Assembly: GCF_965363235.1 (NCBI RefSeq)
Contig: NC_134845.1
Location: 23,500,524 to 23,564,523, forward strand
Reading direction: 5' to 3'
Length of the DNA stretch: 64,000 nucleotides
Source: Mytilus galloprovincialis
Lineage: Eukaryota; Mollusca; Bivalvia; Mytilida; Mytilidae
Within the stretch, counting starts at the first letter, position 1. Every line of letters begins with the position of its first letter. Below are positions 11,450 to 24,010 of the stretch, in pieces. A program made the translations under genes and the position numbers. The notes under the pieces are model-generated. The model was not told the DNA's origin. It saw nothing but the letters and a program-made list of their open reading frames with translations, and did no database searches.

Positions 11450-13599
11450 GAATGATAAATAAAATGACACTTTATTTTTATTCTTTATTTTTCATTTAAT
11501 TTATTTCTAATAAATAGTTTTTTCTTAATTCATTTAAGATATTTCAAATACACTTTGAAACAAACATTTGCAAATTTTGATACTTTGAAAAACATGTATT
11601 CTTAAACAGAAAAAATACTGCAGTTTACAAAATACTTCCTAAATCAATATTTAAATATAGACAGTAAGTTCTTCCAAAAAAATTACTTAGTTCAGTCTTC
11701 TGTAAATGTTTCTGGTTACATTTGTGTTTTTTAAATAAAATTTAAGTCATAGAAAATACATGTTTTGTCCCTAATGTTCTCTTAATAAACAAAACTTAAA
11801 ATGAGAAATTATGTTTCACTATGACACAATGTATTTTTCAAAACTTTCTATGTAATGAGAGTGCATCAGAAAATATTACAACATGAGTCTCAAGTGAGAA
11901 CATCACACCTTCACCTGACTTCATACATAAACCACAAATACACAATTATACATGAATATGATATAAAAAAAATGATCTTTTGAAGGACTGGGGTGAAATC
12001 CTTTTGTATTGTATATATTTTGATGGGACCCCCTCACTCATTATTTTATACTTTAACATTCTCAACAAAAAGACTTGGAAAATCAAACTGAACTCTTAAT
12101 TAAATATTTCTAGCTCACTGACATAAACTGTGGATATCAACTTTTGTAGATTTGAGAAAAAATATAGTTAAGTGGATATTTGATTATGTGGTTTTGCCAA
12201 AGTATGCATAGAAACATTGACGTATATTTGAATTTCTTTGAACATTTAAGTTTGTGGTTAACCTATTCCTCAAAATTCATATAAATTTGTATTCCACAAA
12301 TACGGATCAATACACAGTACTTAGTATTTGTTAACAAACAAGTCATTCACATTCATAATATCTCTCAACAATACCAAGCACAGGAGCATGAAAAATGTTT
12401 ATACAAATAGCTAGCACTATAACAACTAATATATATTGAATTAGTTTTCAGCTTTCATATAAGATATATTCTAAACAAAAATAGATGGTACTCTATGGTA
12501 AATGAATTTACAATGGTTTGCAGTTGCTTATTGTTAATGCACCAAAAACTCCTTTCAACATACATGAAGAATTGGTGTTTCCAAACTAATATTATAAATC
12601 AATATGAACCATGAAAAACATGTTTTCTAACACAGGCATATCAGCAATGACAAACTCATGTAACTTTCAATCATTACAATCATACCAAAACATGAATAAA
12701 GGCATTTTAAATGAACTAGCGTTCCCACTTATAATCCAACCAACAAATTAATAGCATATACAGACTGATCAAGTGTATAGACTTTTTGCATCTTATTTGA
12801 TAAAAAATCAAGTATTCTCATAAACTGGTACCCAAAAAATAAATTCACAATAGTATTTTCATTTGACATAAAAGTGTGTTAACATCATATCTCTTCTAAA
12901 TTTTAAACAGACAACAATTAACACCAACAACAAATAAAAAAGGAAAAACAGTTTCTCATATTTAAAACCACATTCTATTTAAATCACCATATAAAGGTTT
13001 TCTTTAATTAGTCTATCCTCTGTCAGACTTTTTATCATACTTGAATAAAGCTACAGAAAAGCTTTAGTCTTAATTTGCCAATTATAACCTTAAATATGAG
13101 GATTTCTCCATGTCCACTTTACAAATACTTATCAATACTGTACTATCATTGAGCTCAGCAAATTTAACCTCTTACTTTTTACCTAATTTTTTTTTCTTGT
13201 GCCCCAAAACAACATTTCCTGTTTACTTTATAAATTTTAATATATGATATATAAAATTAATGAGAATTTAAATTATTTTTTGTCATTATTGCTCAATTAT
13301 TTTCATCTTTCAACAGGGTTCTATTTTAATTTCTATGTTTATTGCCCAAAATGAAAAGCTAAAAAAGAAACAGCAATTTCCAATATTTTAATTACTATAA
13401 ATACTCATTTATTACAAATTTGAATGAATTATTCAAATTAAATGACTTCATGAATTTAATTCCAATCCACCTAAAGTGAAAATATTCGATTAATAAAATT
13501 ATTTCATTGAAAAAAATTTTGTCCGTTGATAAACAATGGTGGTCATTCCTAGCACCATACAATAAATGAGATTGCATTTGTTTCTGTGTCTTTCGTTGG
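11450..13599 (-). other. Gene-free AT-rich stretch, possible SPCS3 3' UTR
   Basis: No repeat family or exon is recognisable over about 2.1 kb directly downstream of the SPCS3 stop. Minus-strand AATAAA signals lie at 13408-13413 and 13338-13343 (190-260 bp past the stop) and again near 11471-11476, so the transcript could end early or run through the whole block. Transcript data would decide. Confidence 0.35.
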
Positions 13600-16500
13600 T
13601 TAATATTTGGATGACTGGTACTCATCTGGGAATTTTACTCTATGCTGTCCTTCACCCATCACCTTTGGTAATGTTCCAGCGTTTGGTATGACATTCCAGG
13701 ATAAGGTCAAGGTTACATTTTTATTTCCCCTGTAAAAAAAGTAAAAGCAAACTATTACTTTATATTAATCATTATAATAAAACCAAATCTAAAGATAAAG
13801 TCTCACTTCAAAAACAAGCACATAATTATTTCATTTATCTTGGATGGATTCTTACACATTGAGTAAAGGTTAAAGTAAACACAAGAATACTGATTAATTG
13901 AACTTGACTTGTGATTTTCAGCCATATCATTTCCCTCAGTCATGTCAGTATTATTCATAACATATTTTCTAATTTACCTACATTACCTGCAAAACATGCA
14001 AAATATTCACTTTACCATATATTTTTTTTTATAAAAGTTGGGTTAATACTGCAGTATTTTTTGATAATAAGAGACAAATTATATCATGTATATAAATTGA
14101 AATAAGTTGTTTATGAAAGTTTTTTTACATAAATTTTGGTGTTATTTTTTGGTTTTTAAATTGCATCTCATCTTAAATTATCTCTAGAGGAGGAGGTTCA
14201 AGAAGAATAACATTTAGCTGTAGATATTTTTTTACTTAGAATTAATAACACATAATTGTGGACATTGGTATAGACCCATTAAAGGACCAAATATTGTCTT
14301 TTGATACTTTGATAAAGTTGAAGTTCATGGTCAACTTTTACAAAATGTTAACATGGTTAAATCTGGTATTTCTTAGTTAAATTACTTACTTGAGACCATT
14401 TCCGTAATCCCAGAAATAGTATTTAGTATTGCTACTTCTGTAGTCCAACAAAGAGTTTTCTCCCCTCTTAATTATCTTATCCCAAATAACCACTTGATTC
14501 AAAACCTGCAAGGACAAAACCATATATGACATTGTTCGTGTTGTTTAAAGTTCATTGAAAATATACTGTTTGCAATTAACTCATTTGCTTGCTCAACTCA
14601 AAATAATAAGAAGCTCATTGGAACATTGGAATTAATTATCTTAAATCAAAAGTGAATCATGAATGATAGTAACAATTTCCAGTTTTTATGCACATCTAAA
14701 TCATGTAATAAAATTTTACATATGAGCATGATGAGCTGCGTAGGATAAAACTGACAGTATGCAAATGAATATGAATACATCTGTTAACATATTTTATGTT
14801 GAAACAATTTCCATGTAAGAGACCAAAACTCATCTCATATTTCATTTTTGAATGTTTGAAAATCAAGCAGTCTTACTAACTATACACATGTACCAGTGCA
14901 TGTATCATAAGGTTAATTTCTATCCGATGTAGCTCATAACTTATTAATATTGTTGTTTTAGGTGATATTGTTTCAAGAGTATTCCGTCCTTGAGGGCTCT
15001 ACAGCCAGTCAAAATTGATAAAAAAACAAAACATAAGCAAGTCAATAATTATCAAACTAATAAATCAAACCACACATTCCGAATCCTGTAGCAAACATTG
15101 TGTGTAGCTTATTACTGAATTTTCTATAGTGTTTGTAAGTTATACTAAGCTTTTGTTGATTGACTGTCTAGAATATATTCGTCATACATTTTCTATGAAT
15201 AACACATGAATACGTTGTGCACTATAAATACTTACGTGAGCTTTGGATTCATACTCTGCAGTCAAATATAAAAACAGCTGTTTGACATTCCAGTTAAATA
15301 TTTTTGACAGATGTACAGAATGTTAAAGAAAAATATATCCAATGTCTAATATGATATGTGATTTATTTCTTAGATAATCATGATAATCGATATTCAATAA
15401 TTTTATTCTGATATTTTTTAAACAATTTGCATACTGAACTAAAGGAGTAGGTCCAGTAAGACCCCAAAATATAGAAGTTTTACAAAATTGTTAAAATGTA
15501 AACTTTTAGTTACCTATTGGAAAGGCGAATGCTTGTGCCACATAAATATGGTCTGTTTTTGACAATACAATGCACATTTATTGGGAACTAGCATCATTAA
15601 GTCATGCTAAATTACTAAAATCTTCACAATTTTAGCATTTTAGTTAAAATTTTTGACGGTTTCGTCTTAAATGAAAGAAGCCGCATATGTGTTCATTCTT
15701 AATATTGAAATGTAAGTTGTATTCAATGATAATACATAACATACATAAAGGTTGAGGATGAACATGGATGCGGCCACTTTTATTTTTGACAAAAACCATC
15801 TGAAAAGTGACATTTTTTGGGCATATTTGATAGATTTTTCATATTTAAGCTTGAGTCGGAGCGCTTTTGATGACTAACTCAGTTAAAACTTTTCACATAA
15901 ACTAATTGTATCAACTTAAATAGACACTTAAGTGCTTAAAAAGTGTCCAAAATCTTTCTTCAGATGAACCTGAAATTTGAGGCCAAAATCGGCCTTACCG
16001 GACCTACTCCTTTGCAAATAGTCATATTCATATACCATTTTTATACTTATGTAAGTCTTTATTACTCAAATGTAACCAATACACAAAGAAGAAACTCCAT
16101 ACTGATAAACAGCTACACTAGGAGCTGACCCCTTGTTTTGCACATTGAAATTGTTGCAAGAATAAAATGGAGTATTTAAAAGGTTTTTAATCATTTATAG
16201 TCAGTAAAATAGCCATGTAGAAATAGAATTAAGAATTTCAATCTTAGCATACAATATCTAGTGCATAACATATGAAAAAATAACTTTATTTGATGGTTAA
16301 AGTCCCATAACTCTGGAATTAAAAATTGCAGAAATTTTAAAATAAAAAAAAAATCTTTTCACCAATATTGTCATGATTGTGCAAATTTTAAAGTAAACCA
16401 AATGTGAGAATAACTTTAAGGGGACAGTTTAAAGTCTTGTTACTCTAAAAAAAATCAGTTAATATTCAAAATCAATAAAGAGTTGCATTTAATCATTCCC

Positions 16501-19500
16501 AATAACGTACAGCATTAATCTTTTAGTTATTCAATCCAAGCATACTCTAGTAATCAAGTGAGCAATACATGCATGTAGGTGAAAAATTGCCTTAAATCTA
16601 TTAAAAAAAAAGATTAAAAACAAAAGGGAGATCTGGAAATCCATCCATCATTCACTTATATTCTTTACAAGAGCAAATTTTTAATCTCCATATTGAAATT
16701 GAAACTTTATTTCTTTGTTTACCTTTTATTTGACATGTTCTATCTTTAATACCATGCATCTTGATGCATCACTGTGTATTTATGTTTAACCATGTGTTGT
16801 TTACGAGACTTTTTTTTTTTTTTAAATTTGTGTGTATATTCATTTGTATTAATGTGTAGTCGATATGAAAAGCTCACTCGATCTTATAAGTGTTTCTGTA
16901 GTCTGTTTTCTCACTTATTTCAAAAGCATTTTTAATTTTTGAAACATGTGTCAGATGCTTCTGTTCAAATAAACAGGGTTTAAGCTAGGATTTTGAGGGC
17001 TTTAGTCACTTTTGCGCGCTATTAAAATACAGAAAGGGACTTAGGATGTATATTACTAGCTTCATCTTTGACTTTGTCAGATTTTAAAGGACTTGGGCAT
17101 GATTGGCAGTAATTGTATGATTTGACTGTATTGGCTCTTATCATGAAAGATTCTGACAAGGGATCTGAAAATTTAGTTCACAATTTCTCTTCAGTTAGTT
17201 CCAGAGGACATTCCTGATCAACAAAAGTTAGATTCCTTTTTTTTCTAAAACAAGGAATCACAGCAGAAATAACTTGCAATGATTATCTCACTGCATAATC
17301 ATTATCCCTTTTAAAACGTCTAAATCGATATTTGGAAATTTCTATCAAGTTGGAAATGAATAAAAATCCTCTTTGGAACGATTATACTATAACTTAGTGT
17401 AAGGAGGTTGTAAACAATCACGTTTTCTACTTTCGGTTTTAAAATGAAATGAAAACGGGAAGTGAAACGTGGATAATAAATTCAAAACGAGTCGGATTCA
17501 TCAGGAAGTCATCATTTTTCGATTAAGATTCCTTTAGTAAGAGATATATATTGTCTCTTTCATTTAATTCATACTAAATTATTTCGTATCTTGACATTTT
17601 TGCTGTCTATAAATAGTCGAGGGAATATTTTCACGCATGCATAGCACACAGTACAGGAAGCACCTGTTTGACTCGTGAAAACATTTTCTGACCATTTTGA
17701 TTAAAGTTCTAAATCTTAAATGGAATTTTTCGAAAGTATTTAAATATACCTAAACAGCATGGTGACAAAAATCTGAGTTCTGAATCTGAATCTGGCATTT
17801 TTATTAGTTAAACTTTTTTTCTGGCCAATGCAGCCACCATATAGCAGTACTTAGTCTTTGCACTATTATTAAAGAGATCATTGATTAATAATTGATTTGA
17901 TTTCTGTAACTTTGTCATGTTTTTGCTATTTTTAAAGGATATCTGCTTGCATATCAAAAACAACAAATCCCAAGTCATTCTTCTCTCTTCCAGCACTGTA
18001 ATCTGGTACATTCTTCCTGTAAGTAAAAGAAATATTGTAATAAGGATCAAACATTTTTGAAATACATGTATATACATTTTCTATTTGAATTATCATTCAA
18101 TATATATATATATGAATTTCATGTACTGAAACAAGAAACTTAGACTCAAAATAAATGGTATCAATCACAAACATTGTAGAATCAAAGCCTTAAAGGCTGT
18201 AAAAGCAATTGCTGTCATGTTAATGTTTGGGGACTTTTATTTTTCATCCACATATATATAATAATTAAACCTGACATGAGTGTTGTCTAGTTAGAAGTAA
18301 GAAGGTTTTAACTTTATATAAATAAAAGACTTTAGCAGAAAGTCATTTTTAATATGTTTTATATTTCACAAGGAGACAACACGTTTACCAGGCTAAAGTT
18401 GGGGTCAAATATACATGTGCTGAAACATATAACTCAAAAAGAAATCATCATGGATTATCCCCTGGTAGTGTTTGTAACTGGGCAATAATTTCCTTTATTG
18501 ATTTAATTTTAACAATTTTCATTATTAATTTATATTTAACCATTAACACAAATGATTAAGTTAACACATTTCAACTTTCCAGACGCAAATGTTAAAAAAC
18601 GGGAAAGAAATAAAATATCTTACAAGACATAAACATGTAAAGAATAAATATATATTTCAGCTTAATAAAAATATTTTCATAATGGTACTTTGTCATCATT
18701 TTTAAAACTAAGTTCCAAACATTATTGCTCAGTTGATATACATGTATGTCCTTCTGATGCGGTACGAGCACAGGCACTTGTTTCTATCCAAAATAGTTTT
18801 ATATGGATAGCCGACCTTCCTATGGATAGAAACAAGTGCATGTGGGTACGAGATAACTATAATTCTCATGCAATCCCGAAAAGAAGGGGGGGGGTTCATC
18901 ACAGACAAACATGACATTAAATCGTTATCACTGATGTATTGTTTAGGGCCAGTTGAAGGACGCCTCCGGGTGCGGGAATTTTTCGCTGCATTGAAGACCT
19001 GTTGGTGACCTTCTGCTGTTGTATGTTTTTCTATGGTCGGGTTGTTGTCTCTTTGACACATTCCCCATTTCCATTCTCAATTTTATTATACGAACAAGAA
19101 CAAACAGCTCTACGTTGCTTTAACATTTATCAATTTTCAGGAAACATTGCGAAAAATGATCTTCAATATTTCGAAAACATGTGAAATAAAATTGCTAACA
19201 CGGTGGACCGTCGAGTGTCAACAAACGTAGTAGACTTGTTCACTGAAAAGACGAGGATAATGGTTTCATCTGACATTTGTTATGCATTCCCAGTTTTGAT
19301 CATGATATTTAAAAAGACGTACTTTTTTTCAATCTATGTAACTAGAAAATTCCAAATTGAAATATCTCTTCATCTGGACCGACGTTTGGACGAGTCCATT
19401 TCATTAGTAAGGTGATCGATAAATATTACGGAGTTTGACAGAAAAGGAAAACGAACTTATTGTTATGTGTTTTCAACAAGGGTTTCGTTCCGCTAAATTA

Positions 19501-22466
19501 TTTGCGCAAACAAAGTTTGTCTATTTTTAGATTACAGGTAATCATTTGACACTACGCATTAACCTGTGTAGTGATTTTGATTTTACGATAAATGTATGAA
19601 TGAACGATAATTTTATGAATGAACAAGAGCACCTGACCTCTTAAAGAAACACAAATTAAACACATAAAACCGTATTTAATAGGAGATAATTCAGTTAAAT
19701 TTTCAATACTAAATCAACAACTGAAATGAATCCATATTTTGTTGAAACATCGTACGAACGGCGGAAAACGGAATCGCAGTTATAAAAATGTACTTTTTTT
19801 TCACTCGGACTTCTATGTTATTTGATAGTCAAACGGTTGACCCTTTAAATACAAAAATACATCTACAAAAACATATTCTGAAACTTCTTAAATCCACTAA
19901 CGTTTTTTTTAAGTTTCAAGCTATGTATTGCATTAGAAAACATACATAGGTGTTAAAGAATGACAGACCAGGAGCCTGTTTAACAAAATACTATGGCTTG
20001 ATATGGGCGGAGTCTCTGATCTGGGTCACAAAGATGGCCATACGCGATAGCATAAAAGCAATTGCTTTAAAAACAAGAACCCCAAAATAGCAGATCATTC
20101 TAACTCATAGATTGTGAAATAGGCATCAATAAGAAAGTTCTCAGTCATCCAAAAACAATAGTACAGTGGAAACATCTGATGGAGATTAACATATGTCAAA
20201 AGATAGTTGAGGGATTCACATGTACATTTTTTAGACAAAATAATTATGGTTGACATACTTGGGTAGGCCTCCTCTGAAAATTTTTTACAACAAAGGGGAT
20301 TCTGAGACAAGTGCCTGTGTGAAAATCATCTGAAAAATTTCCAGAGGAAAACTCATCTAGGGTCCCTTTTCCATCATACCACCACCAAATACTAATTTTG
20401 AATGGCTATTTTATTTGCGCTGTAAGGTGTCAAAGCAAACAAATAAATACCCTTACAAGGCATCATAAAATTATCTCCGATCCAGACATCCTGGCATTTA
20501 AATTTTTCAAGGGGTGATGCCAATAGGAATCCTCTAGATTTCTCATCTATTTGAAGGTGACTACTGATTATTTATATTGCCGATTATTTTTTAACCAGAG
20601 GATACAGTATGATAAAAATCAAAATTGGAGATATTATGTAGACTAGTGTCTTTAACAACATTAAAAGAGTAAAATTACTATTTTCAACTGGTGTCAATAT
20701 ATATCAATTAAATTAATTTGCATTGAAGTCTATGGAAAATCTAGAGGATTCTTATTGGCATCACCTCTCAACATACACCTTATCGCTAATCCTGGTTGAC
20801 TCGGCCGCTTGAAATTTTGACGCAAACAACAATCACTTTTCCATTGTGGCGTCAGATATTTTGTTTTATGACGTCAAAATTTTACGGGAACCTGTGCGAT
20901 ATCCAGTAATGGCGGACAAATAGTGATAAGGAGTATTGTTTACATAACACAAATGCTAATCATTGATTGGTCAGTTTCATGTTGTGATGTCACTGCAGAT
21001 CTGAGAATATATAATATGGAGAAGAAGTCCCCTATTACAGTAGAAAATATCAATAAAAATTTCTTTTTAGAAAATCAGGAAAATTTTCATTGTCCTAATA
21101 ACTCAAAATCGTTCAAAATTATTTTTTTTGTCGCTTTTTTAATTCCCGCATTTGCGCAAAACGCAGAAATCTTCTCCCGGTCTTGTTTGTCATGAGACTG
21201 AGTGAAATATATATTTTTATCAGTCAAGTAAAATATAGGAAGGAAAACAATAATAATTTCATTTCCAATTATTCTTTGATATGAAAAAAGGTGACCTGAT
21301 GATATTATGTTTCTTGAATCAACGTCACAACTAAAATCCCTAACAACAGAACTAAAATCGGAAACATACTGTATTTCCGTTTCTTTTTTAACAGATTTAG
21401 AACTTAAAATATGTTTGAATAAAAAAAATATCATTTATACAGACTTCGTCCCATTTCACAGGTTATGCCTGCTTCATATTATTGACTACAAAATACAATG
21501 TCAATATACCCAGAAAAACCTAGTGTTCATGTAGCTGTGGAACCGTAGCTCTTAGGTCCTTATGTTATTTTGCGGACCATAGATGGTCCGCAAATGGTCC
21601 GCAAATAGTCAAAAAATAACATAAGGACCTAAGAGCTACGGTTCCGCAGCTAGTGTTCATGGTGTTTGACATGTGTACAAAAACAAGTATTTTCTCTCTG
21701 TTCATGGGAAGCTTAGATTTTAAATAGAGCATATCTTTTATGACGGAGCAGAACTTTCTAAGACACCCAAACGTATATAACTTTATATGGGGACGAAGTC
21801 CCCAATAACAGTAGAAAATTCAATAAAAAAAAAATTCGGGAAAATTTCCCGAATTTTTCATTGTACTAATGAACTCAAAATCGTTCAATTTTTTTTATGT
21901 CATGTTTTGAAATCCCGGACCTGCGCAGAAATGTACAATATACTTCCTTTTTCCGGTCTCGTTTGTATGAAACTTTGAGTAAAATATATATTTATCAGTC
22001 TAGTATAAAATAGGAAGGAACGCGTAATACTTATTTCATTTTTAATAATTCCTTGATATGAAAAAACGTTACCTAATGATAGCGTTTCTTGTTTACATTG
22101 CATATGACGTCATAATTTAAATAACGTCACAACTAAAATCCCTAACAACAGAACCAAAATCGGAAACGTTACTGTATTTCCGTCTTTTTTTTGACAAATA
22201 ATTGAGTTACAAAAAAATAATTCATACAGACTTCGTCCCCATTTACAGGTAATGCCTGCATCATATTAATTAACATATGGATTTTTCTTCCACGGTGAAA
22301 TAATTTGTAAATTTGACACTAACACTATAACTCTTCCTGTTCCTAAATAAACTGGAGCCTTGTGGTCGTTAAAAAATGTTGTTAAAAAGCAACAAAAAGT
22401 TAGCCCTGCCATCACACTAAGTGTGAAGGCAAAGATTGTGTTCAATCTGGATAAAACTGTGTTCAT
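13600..22466 (-). CDS. SPCS3: Signal peptidase complex subunit 3 (SPC22/23 family)
   Basis: Five coding exons on the minus strand: 22466-22324, 18016-17943, 15312-15236, 14505-14390 and 13729-13600 (stop included). They join in phase to 179 aa; the human protein has 180. SPCS3 is a type II membrane subunit of the ER signal peptidase complex and supports cleavage of signal peptides by the SEC11 subunits. Visible evidence: a signal-anchor segment at residues about 10-32 ([17 protein letters not shown]), then family-typical [60 protein letters not shown] and a short C-terminal tail. The NVT sequon (Asn141) is on the lumenal side. The start ATG has A at -3 and begins the conserved MNTVLSR. Introns 1, 3 and 4 are GT-AG; intron 2 is AT-AC. 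Introns carry MITEs (15441-16013, 21005-22268). An ETS-like CGGAAGT lies upstream at 22487-22493, as in housekeeping promoters. Identification is secure; UTR limits are not. Confidence 0.95.
15313..17942 (-). other. SPCS3: U12-type AT-AC intron (SPCS3 intron 2)
   Basis: Read on the minus strand, the exon ends ..CAAGCAG and the intron opens with ATATCCTTT, the exact minor-spliceosome 5' consensus. It closes with TTCTTTAACATTCTGTAC: a near-perfect branch site (consensus TTCCTTAAC, one mismatch) with the branch A 10 nt before the AC end. Joining at these points gives GCA-GAT-CTG-TCA and restores the conserved ADL..IFNWN run. No GT or AG at either boundary would preserve the family sequence. Confidence 0.88.
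15441..16013. mobile_element. MITE-like element in SPCS3 intron 2
   Basis: AAAGGAGTAGGTCCAGTAAG at 15441 is matched, inverted with two differences, by CTTACCGGACCTACTCCTTT ending at 16013. The 573-bp interior has no credible coding frame (the frame at 15943-16128 is an accident of the right end). Confidence 0.65.
18772..18840. repeat. Hairpin-forming inverted repeat
   Basis: GCACTTGTTTCTATCCA (about 18774-18790) pairs with TGGATAGAAACAAGTGC (about 18824-18840) around a 33-base loop. It lies beyond exon 2 in SPCS3 intron 1, just before an R2 repeat end. Confidence 0.55.
18943..19085 (+). repeat. Dispersed repeat family R2, 3' end only
   Basis: GGGCCAGTTGAAGGACGCCTCC through TTGTTGTCTCTTTGACACATTCC to TCTCAATTTTAT closely matches 31371-31510. 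The 110-residue minus-strand frame at 18729-19061 is a translation of this repeat. Confidence 0.75.
20512..20765. mobile_element. Small foldback element
   Basis: GGTGATGCCAATAGGAATCC at 20512 is the reverse complement (one change) of the block ending at 20765, giving 29-bp arms around about 195 bp. Located in SPCS3 intron 1. Confidence 0.55.
21005..21480. mobile_element. MITE-like element, copy 1 of a tandem pair
   Basis: Begins GGAGAAGAAGTCCCCTATTAC and ends CAGACTTCGTCCCATTTCAC, so its tips are inverted copies of each other. It is colinear for its whole length with 21778-22268 (shared ACTCAAAATCGTTCAA, ATCAGTC, GGAAGGAA, CACAACTAAAATCCCTAACA). Open frames at 20923-21195 and 21087-21434 are shadows inside it. 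Confidence 0.6.
21532..21649. mobile_element. Near-palindromic insertion with flanking direct repeat
   Basis: TAGCTGTGGAACCGTAGCTC to about 21571 is reverse-complemented with one change up to 21652, around a short core containing GCGGACCATAGATGGTCCGC. CTAGTGTTCATG occurs on both sides (21520-21531 and 21650-21661), as expected of a target-site duplication. Confidence 0.6.
21778..22268. mobile_element. MITE-like element, copy 2 of a tandem pair
   Basis: GGGGACGAAGTCCCC opens and GACTTCGTCCCC closes the unit, giving terminal inverted repeats. Colinear with 21005-21480. It ends about 55 bp from SPCS3 exon 1, so it occupies the first part of intron 1. Confidence 0.65.
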
Positions 22467-22600
22467 TTTTCCTGCCGGGTCAAAACGGAAGTAGTCGTCA
22501 GCTTATGCTGGTTATCTCTTGCAACAGAGCCAAGCGGATAGAGGACAGGGAACCTGTTTATCGTGGCGTTCTCGTTTTTTCTCGTAAGCAACGAGAACAA
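22467..22600 (-). promoter_or_regulatory. SPCS3: Putative SPCS3 5' UTR / promoter
   Basis: Less AT-rich sequence directly upstream of the SPCS3 start codon with an ETS-type CGGAAGT at 22487-22493 and no TATA box. A short inverted repeat (GTTCTCGTT / AACGAGAAC, about 22568-22596) follows. The start site cannot be placed from sequence alone. Confidence 0.4.
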
Positions 22601-22879
22601 GTGCAGTAAAATAAAAAGTTAATTTCGGTACAAAGTCCGGAAAAAGTAAAAGAAATGCCATAATAAAAAAAAATAACGCTTCTTCTGATATGCAAATATC
22701 CTATAGTAGTACTTGTCTGAGTGATCGAGTATTGAATTTTTGGCCTTTGCTATGAAAATCGTCCCACACTTAATCGCCCCACTTTTTCACCAACTTGCCC
22801 CAATTTCTAAAAAATATGAAGGCCATGCAACCCTGGCAACTTTCAGGCAATAGCCACTGATTGGCAAGAAAACTGAAAA

Positions 22880-23700
22880 TAAAAATATTTCTTTTAATCT
22901 AAATGGTAATATTATACATTGGGAAAAAGTAGTGAAATTACTTGGTGTAACAATTGACTACCAGCTTAAGTTTGATGCCCATATTTCTAACATTTGTAAA
23001 AAGGCATCAAGACAGTTACATGTACTTAAACGCATTGGTAAACATCTAACAACATTAGGTAGACTTACTAGGACTTACAACATATTATTCATTGATCATG
23101 TCAAATTTTAATTATTGTCCTGTAATATGGCACTTCTGTGGTGATTGTAATATCAGAAAAATCGAGAAAATACAGGAGCGTGCCCTTAGATTTATCCATG
23201 AAGAGGCTATTGTAGTACTTCTTCTTCTTCTTCCGAATACGGGAGTAGACTCCTAGGTACGAGTGTAAAACTTCGCGGAACTTGTGTGCTATGTACACTA
23301 TGAACAACTGTCAGTAATTAAATCAAAATTACCGTCAAGTTTGAAAATCAGAAGAATTAGAATGATAAGTAAGTAAGTAAGTAAAATTTTATTTGGATTC
23401 GGCATATTGACAAACATTACAAACATCAGCTCTATAAATGAGCTTTTCACCGAAAATAGAGGTGTATAATAAAATAATTAATAAACAATGTTATATCTAC
23501 ATAAACTTATTGAAATTAAAAATGTGGGCTACACTCATTCATATATGCAGGAACCAAACTCTGGAACGAACTGCCGAAAAAGAGAGGGAAGAAATGCCAT
23601 TGGGTCAGATTAAAAGTTTGGTTGGTATAACTTGGAGGGCAGTTAGTGACAGTGTTGCTCCTCATTTATTTACTTATTGTAGCAATTTTAGTTTGACAGT
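22880..23700 (+). pseudogene. Broken non-LTR retrotransposon (LINE) 3' end
   Basis: Translated pieces show the C-terminal part of a LINE reverse transcriptase in shifting frames: KLLGVTIDYQLKFDAHISN, ICKKASRQLHVLKRIG, then SNFNYCPVIWHFCGD and KIEKIQERALRFIHEEA, and finally AGTKLWNELPKK near 23550. Stops and frame changes between them show it is dead. A TAAG/TAAGTAAGTAAG-like stretch (23358-23380) may mark an internal element end. The family within jockey/CR1-like LINEs cannot be fixed by eye. Confidence 0.65.
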
Positions 23701-23814
23701 ATAATTTATTATTGTGTAACATATATATTAATGCATTCGGGTTAAATTACATTTCAAAGGGTACAAGTTAACCCGGTATTTTATTAATTTGAACGGTGTC
23801 TTGTTCATCTTTAG

Positions 23815-23970
23815 AACCGCCCAGTACCTCATCAGTTTGAAACTGCCAGGGTACTGCCAGGGTACCGCCCGGTATCCCATCTTTAGAACCGCCCGGTACC
23901 CTATCTTTGGAACCGTTGAGGTACCTGCCTGGTATCTTTAGAACCGCCTGGTACCCTATCTTTGGAACCG
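23815..23970. repeat. GC-rich ACCGCCCGGTACCC minisatellite
   Basis: Imperfect 28-33-bp units built on CTTTAGAACCGCCCGGTACC, about five copies, conspicuously GC-richer than the surroundings. Directly followed by TATATATAAGGGG. Confidence 0.65.
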
Positions 23971-23975
23971 TCTGT

Positions 23976-24010
23976 AATTATATATATAAGGGGATGCGAG
24001 AGAGATCAGA
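23976..24010 (+). promoter_or_regulatory. TATA-like box after GC repeats (possible LTR promoter)
   Basis: TATATATAAGGGGATGCGAG lies immediately 3' of the GC-rich units, a promoter-like arrangement. A candidate LTR start (TGTAACATATATATTAATGC at about 23716) lies upstream, but no clean LTR end or target duplication was found, so this is tentative. Confidence 0.3.

Noticed and set aside
18729..19061. 110-codon minus-strand frame
   Set aside because: Antisense translation of an R2 repeat end and a hairpin.
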